In this document: in pieces, positions 14,801 through 22,561 of the stretch | How positions within the stretch are numbered: position 1 is the stretch's first letter | Layout of the letters: each line of letters opens with the position of its first letter | From: Dehalococcoidia bacterium | GTDB lineage: Bacteria > Chloroflexota > Dehalococcoidia > DSTF01 > JACRBR01 | Direction of reading: 5' to 3' | Assembly (NCBI GenBank): GCA_021731085.1 | Contig: JAKFYB010000009.1 | Span: 1-34,142 of the forward strand | Length of the DNA: 34,142 nucleotides | Notes under the pieces: model-generated | The model's database searches: none | Told to the model about the DNA's origin: nothing | What the model saw: the letters and a program-made list of their open reading frames with translations, nothing else | Program-made: the position numbers and the translations under genes

Positions 14801-16818
14801 TTCGTCGCGAGTGTGTCGTAGAATCGTGCCGTGACCGGATAGACGGCGGGTACGCGCGAGATCGTGCCGGACAGGCGCGCGCTCGCGGGTGCGAAGTAGT
14901 CCACGGAGTTGATGTCGGCGAGCAGTTGCTCGACCTTCTCCGGCGTGTCGTTGCCGAAGTTCGCAAACTCGACGTGCTCGTACGTGCCGCCGGCGCACCC
15001 AGGCTGGCCGTACGGGACAGTGTCGTCCCAGTGCTCGTGGCCGATGACGCTACCCTGCGGCAGATTCTCGAACATCCAGCACGACGCCTCCGCGCGCGTA
15101 ACGGGCGAGCGGTAGATGTTGTAGAACGCGAGACCGGCGATCACGGTGAACACGACGACAATGACGACGCCCGACTTCACAAGCACGGGGATCGCGGGCT
15201 TGATCGGCGATATGCGCTCACCGAACTTCCCGAGAGCAGCAAGTGGTTCGCCGGATGACGCCCAGCGCCATGCGTGATACAGCAGGAACGCCGCGAACAC
15301 GCAGAGGGCCGGGTACAGCGGCAAGAAGTACCGCATGTAGAGCGAGAACTGCATGCCCATGAAACCGAAGTACCCGACGACCCACGCCAGCGGGATGAGC
15401 CACGCGGCTTGCTTCTGCTTGAAGGCGTAGATTGCTGCGAACACGACGCCGAGCCAGGCCGTGATGCCGAGCGCGGGGCCCATGCCCCAGCTGATCATCT
15501 GCTGTAGCGGCCAGAGCCAGCGCGAACGTCCGATCCACTGGACGTTGGGCGGGAAGGATCCGCCGCTGAGTAGTTCTTCCTGGTTCTGGATGTCGTCGAG
15601 CCAGTGCTGGTTCATGACGTCGGGGTAGACGAACGGCAGCGGGCCGATCGAACCGAACTTCCATGACGTCAGGTCGGCAAGGCTCGGCGTGTTGAATGCA
15701 TACGGCATTGTCAGGCGGTAGGCGATGAAGGCCGCCAGCAAACCGGCAAGCGTGCCGAGCACGAGGACCATCGCCGACCGATCGAGTTTGTGGCCATCGC
15801 GGCGAGCGGCGTACTCAGGCTTGTCGCCTGCCCAGAGCGGCGCGACGAACGGCGCGATGCCACCCCACGCGTAGATGCCGACGGAAAGCACGACAACCGG
15901 TAATAGCGCGAGCGCCGTTGTCTTCGACGCCATCGCGAGTCCGGCCGACGCGCCTCCCAGCATGAAGTTGTGGTAGCCGCCGTGCTTCGCGCCCTTTACG
16001 GCGAAGTACAGCGTCATCGTTGCGAAGAGCGTCACGTGTGGGTCGACGATGAAATAGTGCGAGTTCTGCAGCGCGAATGGCGTGAACGCGTAGAGCGCGG
16101 CAGCGAGCAAGCCGACGTTCCGATTCGCGAGTTGCCGACCGAGTAAGAAGATGAAGACGATGGCGAGCAGGTCGATCATCGCCGAGACCCAACGGCCCGA
16201 GAGGTTGTAGCGGTCGTAGGTCGTGAAGTCGTCCTCCGGCAGCCCGACGCGACCACCGGTAAGCGTTGACAGGGCGGAGTTCACGGGGTCGCCCATGTTG
16301 ATGATTTCGAGGGCGTCGTACGGAAGGGTCGCGTTTGCGGCGACGGCTTTGTTAAGGAACAACGGCAGCGTGCCATAGACGTAGGTCGTCTGGGTGCTGC
16401 CGTCGGGCCGCGTGATGTTGTACGGGTTGAGAGGTGACTCGTCGGTGTCGAAGTACGTCGTTATCTTGTCGAAGATATTGCCCGTCGGCGCCGTCGTGTC
16501 GACGCTGATCTGGGTCAGAAACCGCTCGTCCGGGTGGAGGTGGCCGCTCGTCGTTGGCGGCTGGCCTTCTGCCCCGATCGCGCGGTCCCAGTTGCCGTAG
16601 GTCAGGCGCAGGAAGCCCCCGACGATGATGATGGCCGCCATCACCCCAAACGCCACGAGCAGGGCCCCATCGCGGGTGAGGCCGCTGAGATTGACCTTCG
16701 GGAGGCGCACGGATGGCGCAGAGACGCGCGCCTCTTGCTGCTGACCGTCGTCCGGAGCGTCAAGCGGGGCATCCATGGCGGACGACGGGTCGTGTAGCGG
16801 TGAGGTTTGTTCGCTCAT
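11863..16818 (-). CDS. Giant membrane protein: GT-C glycosyltransferase fused to DUF2298
   Basis: A 1651-residue polytopic membrane protein. After a soluble acidic N-terminus and a first membrane helix near residues 51-70, the loop HLHPDERF at 93-100 carries the acidic pair typical of GT-C enzymes (ArnT/PMT-like), and DPHVT lies near 258. Many hydrophobic helices and an extracytoplasmic segment follow up to about 775. From about 780 the DUF2298 (Chlor_Arch_YYY) family begins: PDLYHPF and EKPMDF near 900, DPWYAGGYLNYYWWG near 936, and EFPFWTYLFADLHAHLMAIPF near 1103, ending in a soluble C-terminal part from about 1500. GT-C enzymes use lipid-linked sugars. DUF2298 function is unknown but is associated with Chloroflexota and archaea. 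No ribosome binding site is obvious. It is likely involved in envelope glycan or glycolipid assembly, by inference. Confidence 0.9.
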   Translation of the reverse strand: MSEQTSPLHDPSSAMDAPLDAPDDGQQQEARVSAPSVRLPKVNLSGLTRDGALLVAFGVMAAIIIVGGFLRLTYGNWDRAIGAEGQPPTTSGHLHPDERFLTQISVDTTAPTGNIFDKITTYFDTDESPLNPYNITRPDGSTQTTYVYGTLPLFLNKAVAANATLPYDALEIINMGDPVNSALSTLTGGRVGLPEDDFTTYDRYNLSGRWVSAMIDLLAIVFIFLLGRQLANRNVGLLAAALYAFTPFALQNSHYFIVDPHVTLFATMTLYFAVKGAKHGGYHNFMLGGASAGLAMASKTTALALLPVVVLSVGIYAWGGIAPFVAPLWAGDKPEYAARRDGHKLDRSAMVLVLGTLAGLLAAFIAYRLTMPYAFNTPSLADLTSWKFGSIGPLPFVYPDVMNQHWLDDIQNQEELLSGGSFPPNVQWIGRSRWLWPLQQMISWGMGPALGITAWLGVVFAAIYAFKQKQAAWLIPLAWVVGYFGFMGMQFSLYMRYFLPLYPALCVFAAFLLYHAWRWASSGEPLAALGKFGERISPIKPAIPVLVKSGVVIVVVFTVIAGLAFYNIYRSPVTRAEASCWMFENLPQGSVIGHEHWDDTVPYGQPGCAGGTYEHVEFANFGNDTPEKVEQLLADINSVDYFAPASARLSGTISRVPAVYPVTARFYDTLATNPESIGFKKIAEFNSYPSIFGREFNDTGAEESFSVYDHPTVVVYEKTEDYSAEATRKALDADAFIAACAAQPKDAGQNCIMYEPEILAAQKAGGTWSDIFDAGSPTNRFPALFFVLTMQIAAFAVLPLTLILFRGLPDRGYLLSKPLGIIGLAYLVYAPAGFGVFDFTRGSIAGILALMVLAGVLAAFRWRDELIAWFREHWRFALACEAIFLAAFLFSYWIRLQNPDLYHPFTGGEKPMDFTYFNGVLRTTDLTQGPVDPWYAGGYLNYYWWGFFIGATPVKLLGIVPEVAYNLVVPMFFALSAAATFSVAYNLSEGTRQLMRRRPGGLPISPAGPILAGLLAIFFVMVAGNLKAIGVLEDNFASVSPWNPDIPIIGSVVVIFGGLYESAFGDASFRDLVYGYDWWAPSRALTIIPGQENTVTPITEFPFWTYLFADLHAHLMAIPFSMTVTGVALGVVFNFTRLNPATDESKRRSREWVSWGIVLVLGVVVGSLRWINSWDYPPFMLIAAAGLILGERAKEGRWTLRALTMGVVKAGVMGILSFVLYSVVAKNYSQSYSSINQADQTTDLTDFLSHFGVFLVIITGFLLFQLNRAITRTQEVRWLVAGNQRRRSAVRTLPVMLALILAGWLIITLFTVPRWGVTGVAFVGLITLLLVALHEIKSHTPTAPIMLFVYAMIGLGFGLVGGVEMVTLEGDVGRMNTVFKFYLHVWMMWGVVSAFGLWYILGVMRPQEVFFNRGSEANRMAVLIPRYAFVTIVVLLMVGTLVYPYFGTRARIHERFDPGLGTGNDGLAWMNSENIREGGEGNMYITEYDATGIRGEHEMKYTLDAINWARQNIDGTPTIIEAIGPSYRSLGSRFAINTGLPTVHGWGFHQSQQRVKFAQALQLRQADVDEFYTTTDLGRAREILDKYEVGIVIVGDEEGFNYGDTGMEKFEDGLGGAMELLYENPSNQIWRVIPEEVRGTEIITSSDSETP

Positions 16819-16865
16819 GCCTCTAAGGTTCGTCTGGAAGGCGAATTTGGATTCGGCGGAACGGT

Positions 16866-16888
16866 GGGCATGATATCAGAGCATGCCC
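16866..16888. repeat. 7-bp inverted repeat, 9-base loop
   Basis: GGGCATG (16866-16872) pairs with CATGCCC (16882-16888). It overlaps TATCAT on the minus strand (16875-16870), a possible -10 of the GT-C/DUF2298 gene, so it could be an operator. Confidence 0.45.
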
Positions 16889-16912
16889 CGTGCTTGACGA
16901 TTGTCGGCAAGC

Positions 16913-16942
16913 TATGGCAAGGCCGCAATCGGCATTGCCATA
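16913..16942. repeat. Imperfect 30-base inverted repeat
   Basis: TATGGCAA (16913-16920) pairs with TTGCCATA (16935-16942). Inside, GCCG pairs with CGGC around a CAAT loop, with one G-A mismatch between the two stems. No T run follows, so it is more like an operator than a terminator. Confidence 0.5.
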
Positions 16943-17113
16943 CATGATCAAACGCTCGTCATGCACGCGCTGTTCCAGCTTCAGCAGCCAAACCGCCCGC
17001 GAAACGTCGGGGATTCACCTAAAGCCGAATCTGGGTGCGTGAACGTAGACTCTGTGAGCGTTTCTCGTAGTTTAGGCGCTTCGTGCGATCGACGAATTCG
17101 GACGCCTGGTGCC

Positions 17114-17122
17114 TGCTAAGAT
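17114..17122 (+). promoter_or_regulatory. Extended -10 promoter of the peptide transporter operon
   Basis: TGC followed by TAAGAT forms an extended -10 element, which needs no strong -35. A leader of about 45 bases to the ATG at 17176 would follow. Confidence 0.45.
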
Positions 17123-17175
17123 CGGGCGTTCAAGGATGACAACAGAGCAACCACAAGGGTGCAAGGAATTGATTC

Positions 17176-18837
17176 ATGAATAACAGGCTTCAACTGGGCC
17201 TCATCGGGGCTGCCGCAGCGCTCATTCTGGTCATTGCGGGCGTCCTCCTCTTCTCGGTAGGCGGTGGCGGCGACAAGGACGATTCCGCGTCCGGCGACGA
17301 GACGCCGTCCGCTTCCGAAACCGAAAGCGCCGACATCGAGAGCGGCGGCGAGGGCGAACTCGTCATTCGTGGCGAGGATCCGCTGTTCCTCGACCCAGCC
17401 GTCGTACAGGACTCCGGCTCCGCGTCGTACCTGGTCGAGATCTTCTCCGGGCTCGTGCGGCTCGACAAGGATCTGGCCATCCAGCCGGACCTAGCCGAGA
17501 GCTACGAAGTCAGCGCCGACGGCACGGTGTTCACGTTCAAACTGCGCCGGAACGCAACCTTCCACGACGGGCGGCCCGTGCTGCCGGAAGACGTGAAGTA
17601 CTCGATCGAGCGCGCGCTCGCGCCTGAGACAGCGTCCGTAGTGGCGGAGAACTTCCTAGGCGACATCGTCGGCGCGAAGGACATGGCGCGCGGCCGTGCG
17701 GACTCCGTCAGTGGCGTGAAGATCGTCGACGACAGCACGATCGAAATTACGATCGATGCTCCGAAGCCATACTTCCTCTATAAGATGACGTACCCGACCG
17801 CCTACGTGGTCGACCAGCGCCAGATTGAAGGCAATCCGCGCCGCTGGACGCAGCAGCCGAACGGCACCGGCCCCTACAAGCTGGCGGAGTGGCGTCTTGG
17901 CGAGCAGATCATCCTCGAGGCGTACGAGAACTTCTACCTCGGCCCCCCGACGCTTAAGACCGTGCGCTTCGAGCTTTCCGGTGGATCGGGGCTCGTCGCG
18001 TACGAGGACGGCGACATCGACATCACCGGCGTCGGGCTCGATGACCTCGAGCGCATTCAGGATCCGGCCGACGTACTGAACCCTGAGTACTCGCAGGTCA
18101 CACGGCAGTCGCTCGACTACATCGGCTTTAACACCAACGTGCCGCCCTTCGACGACCCGCTTGTGCGGCAGGCGTTCGCCCTTTCCGTCGACCGCGCGAA
18201 GATCGCGGAAGTGATCCTGAAAGACGCGATTCCGGTCGCCAACGGCATCCTTATGCCGGGCGTCCCGGGCTACACCGAAGTGCAGAAGACGTACCCGTAC
18301 GATCCGGAAGAAGCGAAGCGCCTGCTCGAACAGTCGAAGTACGCCGACGACATGCCGGAGATCACGCTCGCCGAGAGTGGCGCCGGCGGTACCGTGGGCC
18401 CGACCACTGAGGCCATCGTCCAGTACTGGTCGGACAACCTCGGGATCGACGTGAAGATCCAGCAGGCGGAGTCCGGCACGTTCTTCAGCGACATCGACCA
18501 GGGCCGGTACCAGATGTTCCACCTCGGTTGGATCATGGACTACCCGGATCCGGAGGACATTCTCGACATCCTATTCCACTCGACAAGCCGCCAGAACAAC
18601 ACGCGTTACTCGAACCCCGAGATCGACGCGCTGCTCGAGTCGGCGCGCGTGAACCAGGACGCCGAGGCGCGCCTCCAGACGTACCAGGAGGTAGAGGACA
18701 AGCTGGTAAAAGACGCCGTCTGGATCCCGATGTTCTACGACGTCGCGCACGTGCTCGTGAAGCCGTACGTGACGAACTTCGAGCTGCCGGCGATGATCAT
18801 CGAGCGCTACCGCGAGGTCGAAGTAGACCGACCGTAG
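17176..18837 (+). CDS. Oligopeptide/dipeptide ABC transporter substrate-binding protein (SBP family 5)
   Basis: A 553-residue extracytoplasmic binding protein. One hydrophobic N-terminal segment (residues 8-29) is followed by an acidic Gly/Ser/Glu linker to about residue 60. There is no lipobox cysteine, so it is anchored by an uncleaved helix or is secreted. The mature part shows family-5 landmarks: LAESYEVSADGTVFTFKLRRNATFHDGRP, NGTGPYKLAEW, and ALSVDRAKIAEVIL. AAGGA lies eight bases before the ATG. Two permease genes follow after 162 bases, but no ATPase gene. The ligand is likely a peptide or similar small molecule. Confidence 0.94.
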   Translation: MNNRLQLGLIGAAAALILVIAGVLLFSVGGGGDKDDSASGDETPSASETESADIESGGEGELVIRGEDPLFLDPAVVQDSGSASYLVEIFSGLVRLDKDLAIQPDLAESYEVSADGTVFTFKLRRNATFHDGRPVLPEDVKYSIERALAPETASVVAENFLGDIVGAKDMARGRADSVSGVKIVDDSTIEITIDAPKPYFLYKMTYPTAYVVDQRQIEGNPRRWTQQPNGTGPYKLAEWRLGEQIILEAYENFYLGPPTLKTVRFELSGGSGLVAYEDGDIDITGVGLDDLERIQDPADVLNPEYSQVTRQSLDYIGFNTNVPPFDDPLVRQAFALSVDRAKIAEVILKDAIPVANGILMPGVPGYTEVQKTYPYDPEEAKRLLEQSKYADDMPEITLAESGAGGTVGPTTEAIVQYWSDNLGIDVKIQQAESGTFFSDIDQGRYQMFHLGWIMDYPDPEDILDILFHSTSRQNNTRYSNPEIDALLESARVNQDAEARLQTYQEVEDKLVKDAVWIPMFYDVAHVLVKPYVTNFELPAMIIERYREVEVDRP

Positions 18838-18856
18838 GCGAGTGATGCCGCATGTA

Positions 18857-18877
18857 GCGCGGGCCTTCAGCCCGCGC
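18857..18877 (-). repeat. GC-rich palindromic element
   Basis: An 8-bp stem GCGCGGGC/GCCCGCGC around the loop CTTCA. The reverse complement matches the element at 21061-21080 exactly over 20 bases. It sits 19 bases after the binding-protein stop. Confidence 0.75.
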
Positions 18878-18900
18878 GGTGAGCGAGCACAGAGAATTGA

Positions 18901-18929
18901 TAGGGGACGGTCGTTAGGGCCGTCCCCTA
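18901..18929. repeat. 10-bp inverted repeat, 9-base loop
   Basis: TAGGGGACGG (18901-18910) pairs perfectly with CCGTCCCCTA (18920-18929). No T run follows. It lies just after the palindromic element, in the gap before the permease genes, and may partly attenuate transcription or protect the upstream mRNA. Confidence 0.65.
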
Positions 18930-18999
18930 CGGCTATCCAGCGAATCTCCAATATGCTGATGACGCACGCGCGTCGATACGAACGTCGGAGGCGTTGACC

Positions 19000-19959
19000 A
19001 TGGATGGTCTGTCCGGGCACATCATTCGGCGCTTGCTGTTCCTGCCGCTGACGTTGCTCATCGTGTCGTTCGCGATGTTCTACATCACGCGCTGGGGCCC
19101 CGGCGATCCGATCAGCATCTACTCCGGCCAGTACCGCGACGAAGAAGCCTTCGACCGCGTGCGCGAGCAGTACGGCCTCGATCTGCCCATCTACCAGCAG
19201 TACAGGATCTGGCTCAGCGATATCGTGTTGCACGGCGACTTCGGGCCGAGCTTTCAGTACCGCGACCGTGACATTCCGGACATCATCTTCCCGAAGATGT
19301 GGGTGTCGTTTCGCATCGCATTGTTCGCGTTCATTCTGACCTTCTTCATCGGGATTCCGCTGGGCATCTACGCCGCCGTTAAGCGCGGATCCTGGATCGA
19401 TCCGGCATTAATCGGGACGTTTCTGTTCTTCAGATCGATCCCGGTGCTTGTGTTGGTGCCGATCCTCGTCTTGTTCCTATCGGATAGATGGGGACTTGTG
19501 CCGCCCGGGGGCTTCGACGGCATGTTCACGGCCTCTATGGTGATCCCGACCATCGCCCTGACCGTGCCGGGCATAGCGGGCGTCGCTCGCCTTGCCCGAA
19601 CATCGACGCTCCTCGCGATGGACGATGACTTTGTGCGGACGGCGCGAGCCAAAGGACTGAGCGAGTACGTCGTCATCACACGCCACGTTGTGCGCGTGTC
19701 GGTGCTTCCGATCATGACGACCGCGATTGGTCTCGACCTCGTGAGCCTGATCGAAGGCGCGCTGTTTATTGAGATTCTGCTTGGCATACCGGGCATTGGA
19801 AGGTTCGTGTTCGAGTCGGTGGGCGCCCAGGACTACAACGTGATCCTCGCGATCGTGATGATCGGCACCGCCGCGTTCGTGATCGCAAACCTTGCCGTTG
19901 ACCTCATGCTCATCGTCATCGACCCGCGCATCCGCGCCGGCCAGCGAGGGCTGAACTGA
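19000..19959 (+). CDS. Peptide ABC transporter permease, DppB-like
   Basis: A 319-residue inner-membrane permease of the DppB/OppB class. An N-terminal helix (IIRRLLFLPLTLLIVSFAMFY) and the loop ending in YGLDLPIYQQYRIWL are typical. The cytoplasmic coupling helix that contacts the ATPase reads DDDFVRTARAKGLSEYVVITRHV, and EGALFIEILLGIPGIGRFVFESV is the conserved C-terminal part. The ATG at 19000 has GGAGG eight bases upstream; the TTG at 18994 is too close to it. Its TGA overlaps the next ATG by one base. Confidence 0.95.
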   Translation: MDGLSGHIIRRLLFLPLTLLIVSFAMFYITRWGPGDPISIYSGQYRDEEAFDRVREQYGLDLPIYQQYRIWLSDIVLHGDFGPSFQYRDRDIPDIIFPKMWVSFRIALFAFILTFFIGIPLGIYAAVKRGSWIDPALIGTFLFFRSIPVLVLVPILVLFLSDRWGLVPPGGFDGMFTASMVIPTIALTVPGIAGVARLARTSTLLAMDDDFVRTARAKGLSEYVVITRHVVRVSVLPIMTTAIGLDLVSLIEGALFIEILLGIPGIGRFVFESVGAQDYNVILAIVMIGTAAFVIANLAVDLMLIVIDPRIRAGQRGLN

Positions 19960-20930
19960 TGGCGTACATCGACACGAGTTCGATGACGGAGTACGTCGCA
20001 GAGCAACCGGCAACGAGTCCAGCGTTTCGCTCAGTGCGGCGGCTCATGCGGCGCAAGCTCGCGGTCGTGTGTCTCATCATCATTTTGGCGCTGTACTTGA
20101 TTGGGATCTTCGCGCCCTGGATCGCGCCGTACGGATATGCGGAGCAGAATCTCGACGCCTCATTTCAGGGGCCATCGTGGGAGCACCCGTTCGGGACGGA
20201 TCGCAACGGCCGCGACATCCTCAGCCGTTGCATCTTCGCCATGCAGACGACGGTGGCGATCACGCTCGCGACCGTCGCGACTGGTGGCATCATGCTGCCA
20301 CTGACGCTGGGGATGCTGGCGGGATACCGCCGCGGCTGGACGGACTCGATCATCATGCGCACAGGCGAAATCCTGTCGGCGCTGCCGGGGCTGCCGATGC
20401 TCATCCTGATCACGGTGACCTTGCGTCCTCGGTTCGTAGGCTGGGTGGAGAACCTCGAGGACAAGATCGGGACGAATTGGTTTACCGACACGGGGTTCGC
20501 GGACTTCTTCCTCATCTTCTTCGTGTTGTCCCTGTTCGGTTGGGTCGGCGGCGCGCGGCTGATCCGGACGCAGGTGTTCACGTTGCGCGGCGCCGACTAC
20601 GTGACGGCGGCGGAGTCGTTCGGCGCTTCGACACCGCGGATCCTCTTCCGCCACCTGATGCCGGGCGTGATGCCGCTGATCGTCGTCGGGCTGTCGGCAG
20701 CGTTGGGCGCGATCGCGCTCGCGGAGATCGGGCTGACGTTCATCGGCGTCGGCATCCAGCCGCCGCACCCGAGCTTCGGCGCGCTGATCGCCGATGGCTC
20801 GCCGCGCTCCGTGTTCGAGAACCACCCACAGTTGTTGCTGATACCTGGTGGCGTCGTGTGTCTGCTGATCCTGTCGTTCAATCTGCTCGGCGACGCTCTG
20901 AACGACGTGCTGACGTCTCGAAATCGGTAG
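19959..20930 (+). CDS. Peptide ABC transporter permease, DppC-like
   Basis: A 323-residue partner permease of the DppC/OppC class. It has an N-terminal cytoplasmic tail, a first helix LAVVCLIIILALYLIGIFAPWIAPY, the family loop HPFGTDRNGRDILSR, and the coupling helix GADYVTAAESFGASTPRILFRHLMP. The segment from about residue 145 to 185 is a longer periplasmic insertion (FVGWVENLEDKIGTNWF) before the last helices. The ATG shares a base with the upstream stop (TGATG), so the permeases are translationally coupled. No DppD or DppF ATPase follows; the next gene is tig. The ATPases must be elsewhere in the genome. Confidence 0.95.
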   Translation: MAYIDTSSMTEYVAEQPATSPAFRSVRRLMRRKLAVVCLIIILALYLIGIFAPWIAPYGYAEQNLDASFQGPSWEHPFGTDRNGRDILSRCIFAMQTTVAITLATVATGGIMLPLTLGMLAGYRRGWTDSIIMRTGEILSALPGLPMLILITVTLRPRFVGWVENLEDKIGTNWFTDTGFADFFLIFFVLSLFGWVGGARLIRTQVFTLRGADYVTAAESFGASTPRILFRHLMPGVMPLIVVGLSAALGAIALAEIGLTFIGVGIQPPHPSFGALIADGSPRSVFENHPQLLLIPGGVVCLLILSFNLLGDALNDVLTSRNR

Positions 20931-20974
20931 CGACATAAGCACGCTTCAAGCACCGGCTCGGTCGTGGAGCACCC

Positions 20975-20983
20975 TGCTATACT
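20975..20983 (+). promoter_or_regulatory. Extended -10 promoter of tig
   Basis: TGC followed by TATACT. Transcription from here gives a leader of about 130 bases that contains the 21012-21034 hairpin and the palindromic element at 21061-21080. Confidence 0.55.
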
Positions 20984-21011
20984 CACAGATACACATGGAC
21001 TTCCGACGCTG

Positions 21012-21034
21012 GACGGTCGCTCAGAGCGGCCGTC
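21012..21034 (+). other. Hairpin in the tig leader
   Basis: GACGGTCGCT (21012-21021) pairs with AGCGGCCGTC (21025-21034), ten pairs with one T-G wobble, around a 3-base loop. No T run follows, so it is not a standard terminator. Confidence 0.55.
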
Positions 21035-21060
21035 TGTAGTGTCCGAGGCACCCTGACGAC

Positions 21061-21080
21061 CGCGGGCTGAAGGCCCGCGC
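21061..21080 (+). repeat. GC-rich palindromic element
   Basis: CGCGGGC, loop TGAAG, GCCCGCG and one more C. It is the same 20 bases as the element at 18857-18877 in the opposite orientation. It lies about 40 bases upstream of the tig start codon. Confidence 0.75.
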
Positions 21081-21122
21081 GACAGGGAATCCCCCACACG
21101 GCAGATTCGAGGTTGGCGCAGC

Positions 21123-22532
21123 GTGAAAGTAACGACGGAACGAATCCCCGACGCCCAGGTCGAGATGACCATTGAGATCGATGCCGAGCAGCTTGACGCG
21201 GCGCGCGCGAAGGCTGTCAAGAAGCTCGCCCCCAAGGCGAAGGTGCCTGGCTTCCGTCCCGGCAAGGCCCCGGCGAACCTCGTGCGGCAGTATTTCGGCG
21301 AGGAGCGCGTGCTCGACGAAGCGATCGATATCGTCGTGCCGGACGCGTACAAGGCGGCGATGGAGGCTGACGAGAGCATCGAGCCCGTCGCCCGCCCGCG
21401 GCTGGTGATCGAGACGACCGACCCGCTCGTGGTGAAGGCGACCATCCCGGTACGCCCGATCGTCGAGCTTGGCGACTACAACGCTGTCCGCATCGAGACC
21501 GAGGACGTCGTCGTCGACCCGGAGCGCGTCGAGAGCACGATCCAGACGTTGCGGCAGCGTGCCGCCACACACGAACCACACACGAACCCGATCGCCTGGC
21601 GTGACATCATCACGATGGACGTGAAGGCAGAAGTCGCTCCTGCCCTCACCGACCTCACGGCGACCGGCCCGGAGCAGATGATCGACCAGCAGGACATCGA
21701 GGTGCAGTTCGATGAGAGCCGCGACGTCCTCTTCCCCAACTTTGAGGAGGCCATCATCGGCGCGACGAAGGGCGAAGAGGTCGAGTTCGACCTGACCGTG
21801 CCCGAGGATCTCGGCGACCCGAAGTTTGCTGGCAAGACGGCTCACTTCGTCGTACGCATCAAGGAAACGAAGTCCGAAGTGCTGCCGGAACTCGACGAAG
21901 AGTTCCTCAAGACAGTGGGCGAGGGCTTTGAGTCCGAGGACGCGCTTCGGGAGCGGATTCTCGCTGACATCACGAAGGGCGAGGAAGAGCAGCGGGACAA
22001 CCGTTATCACGATGCCGTGCTCACGAAGATCATCGAAGCATCGAAGATCGAGTTTCCGCCCGTAATGCTCGATTCCGAGATCGACCGCGTGTTCCACGAC
22101 CGCGTCGGGCATTTCGACAAGCCTGAGGACCTCGAGCGCTACCTGGCAGCGACGGGCCAGACGGCCGACCAGATCCGCGAGGAGATACGCCCGGTCGCGG
22201 ATCTTCGCCTAAGGCGTTCGCTGGTGCTGGGCGAAGTCTCGGAAGCCGAAAAGGTAGAGGCGACCGAGGACGAGATCACCGAAGAGATCGAGACGATGAC
22301 GAGCGCGGCCGGCCCCCAGGGCGACCAGTTGCGCCAGATCTTCGATACAGAGAATGGCCGCGAGACCATCCGCCGCAACCTGATCACGCGAAAGACGCTC
22401 GCGAAGCTGGTCGAGATTGCTACGCAGGACGGAGGCGCCAAGCCCGCTGCCACGAAGGAAGACAAGCCGAAGCGCAAGAAGAAGGAAAAGGCCGAGGCAG
22501 AACCAGAAGCAACGACAGCCGACGAAGGCTAG
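21123..22532 (+). CDS. tig: Trigger factor, ribosome-associated chaperone
   Basis: The ATP-independent chaperone and prolyl isomerase that meets nascent chains at the ribosome exit tunnel. It has 469 residues. The ribosome-binding signature GFRPGKAP is at 43-50. The FKBP-type isomerase domain spans about 150-245 ([29 protein letters not shown]), followed by the helical chaperone domain. The last 30 residues are a charged Lys/Glu/Ala tail ([18 protein letters not shown]), longer than usual. The start is GTG at 21123, with GAGG ten bases upstream. It is followed by clpP after 29 bases and then clpX, the common tig-clpP-clpX order, linking folding to degradation. Confidence 0.97.
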   Translation: MKVTTERIPDAQVEMTIEIDAEQLDAARAKAVKKLAPKAKVPGFRPGKAPANLVRQYFGEERVLDEAIDIVVPDAYKAAMEADESIEPVARPRLVIETTDPLVVKATIPVRPIVELGDYNAVRIETEDVVVDPERVESTIQTLRQRAATHEPHTNPIAWRDIITMDVKAEVAPALTDLTATGPEQMIDQQDIEVQFDESRDVLFPNFEEAIIGATKGEEVEFDLTVPEDLGDPKFAGKTAHFVVRIKETKSEVLPELDEEFLKTVGEGFESEDALRERILADITKGEEEQRDNRYHDAVLTKIIEASKIEFPPVMLDSEIDRVFHDRVGHFDKPEDLERYLAATGQTADQIREEIRPVADLRLRRSLVLGEVSEAEKVEATEDEITEEIETMTSAAGPQGDQLRQIFDTENGRETIRRNLITRKTLAKLVEIATQDGGAKPAATKEDKPKRKKKEKAEAEPEATTADEG

Positions 22533-22561
22533 AGACCAGAGAGCCAGAAGGAACCCCCCAC

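Larger units (their letters stand above)
16819..17175. other. 357-base divergent intergenic region
   Basis: Separates the GT-C/DUF2298 gene (minus) from the peptide-binding protein gene (plus). It holds two inverted repeats (16866-16888 and 16913-16942) and an extended -10 box at 17114-17122. A 72-codon open frame at 16901-17119 shows no ribosome binding site and no recognisable protein. I see no RNA gene. Confidence 0.7.

Noticed and set aside
14200-15258. A 352-codon open frame on the plus strand
   Set aside because: Antisense to the GT-C/DUF2298 gene; its composition is typical of a shadow frame.
16901-17119. A 72-codon open frame in the divergent gap
   Set aside because: No ribosome binding site, it crosses an inverted repeat and a promoter element, and the protein resembles nothing I know.
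18901-18929. The 10-bp inverted repeat as an intrinsic terminator of the peptide-binding protein gene
   Set aside because: The stem is strong, but no T run follows on either strand, so I list it only as an inverted repeat.
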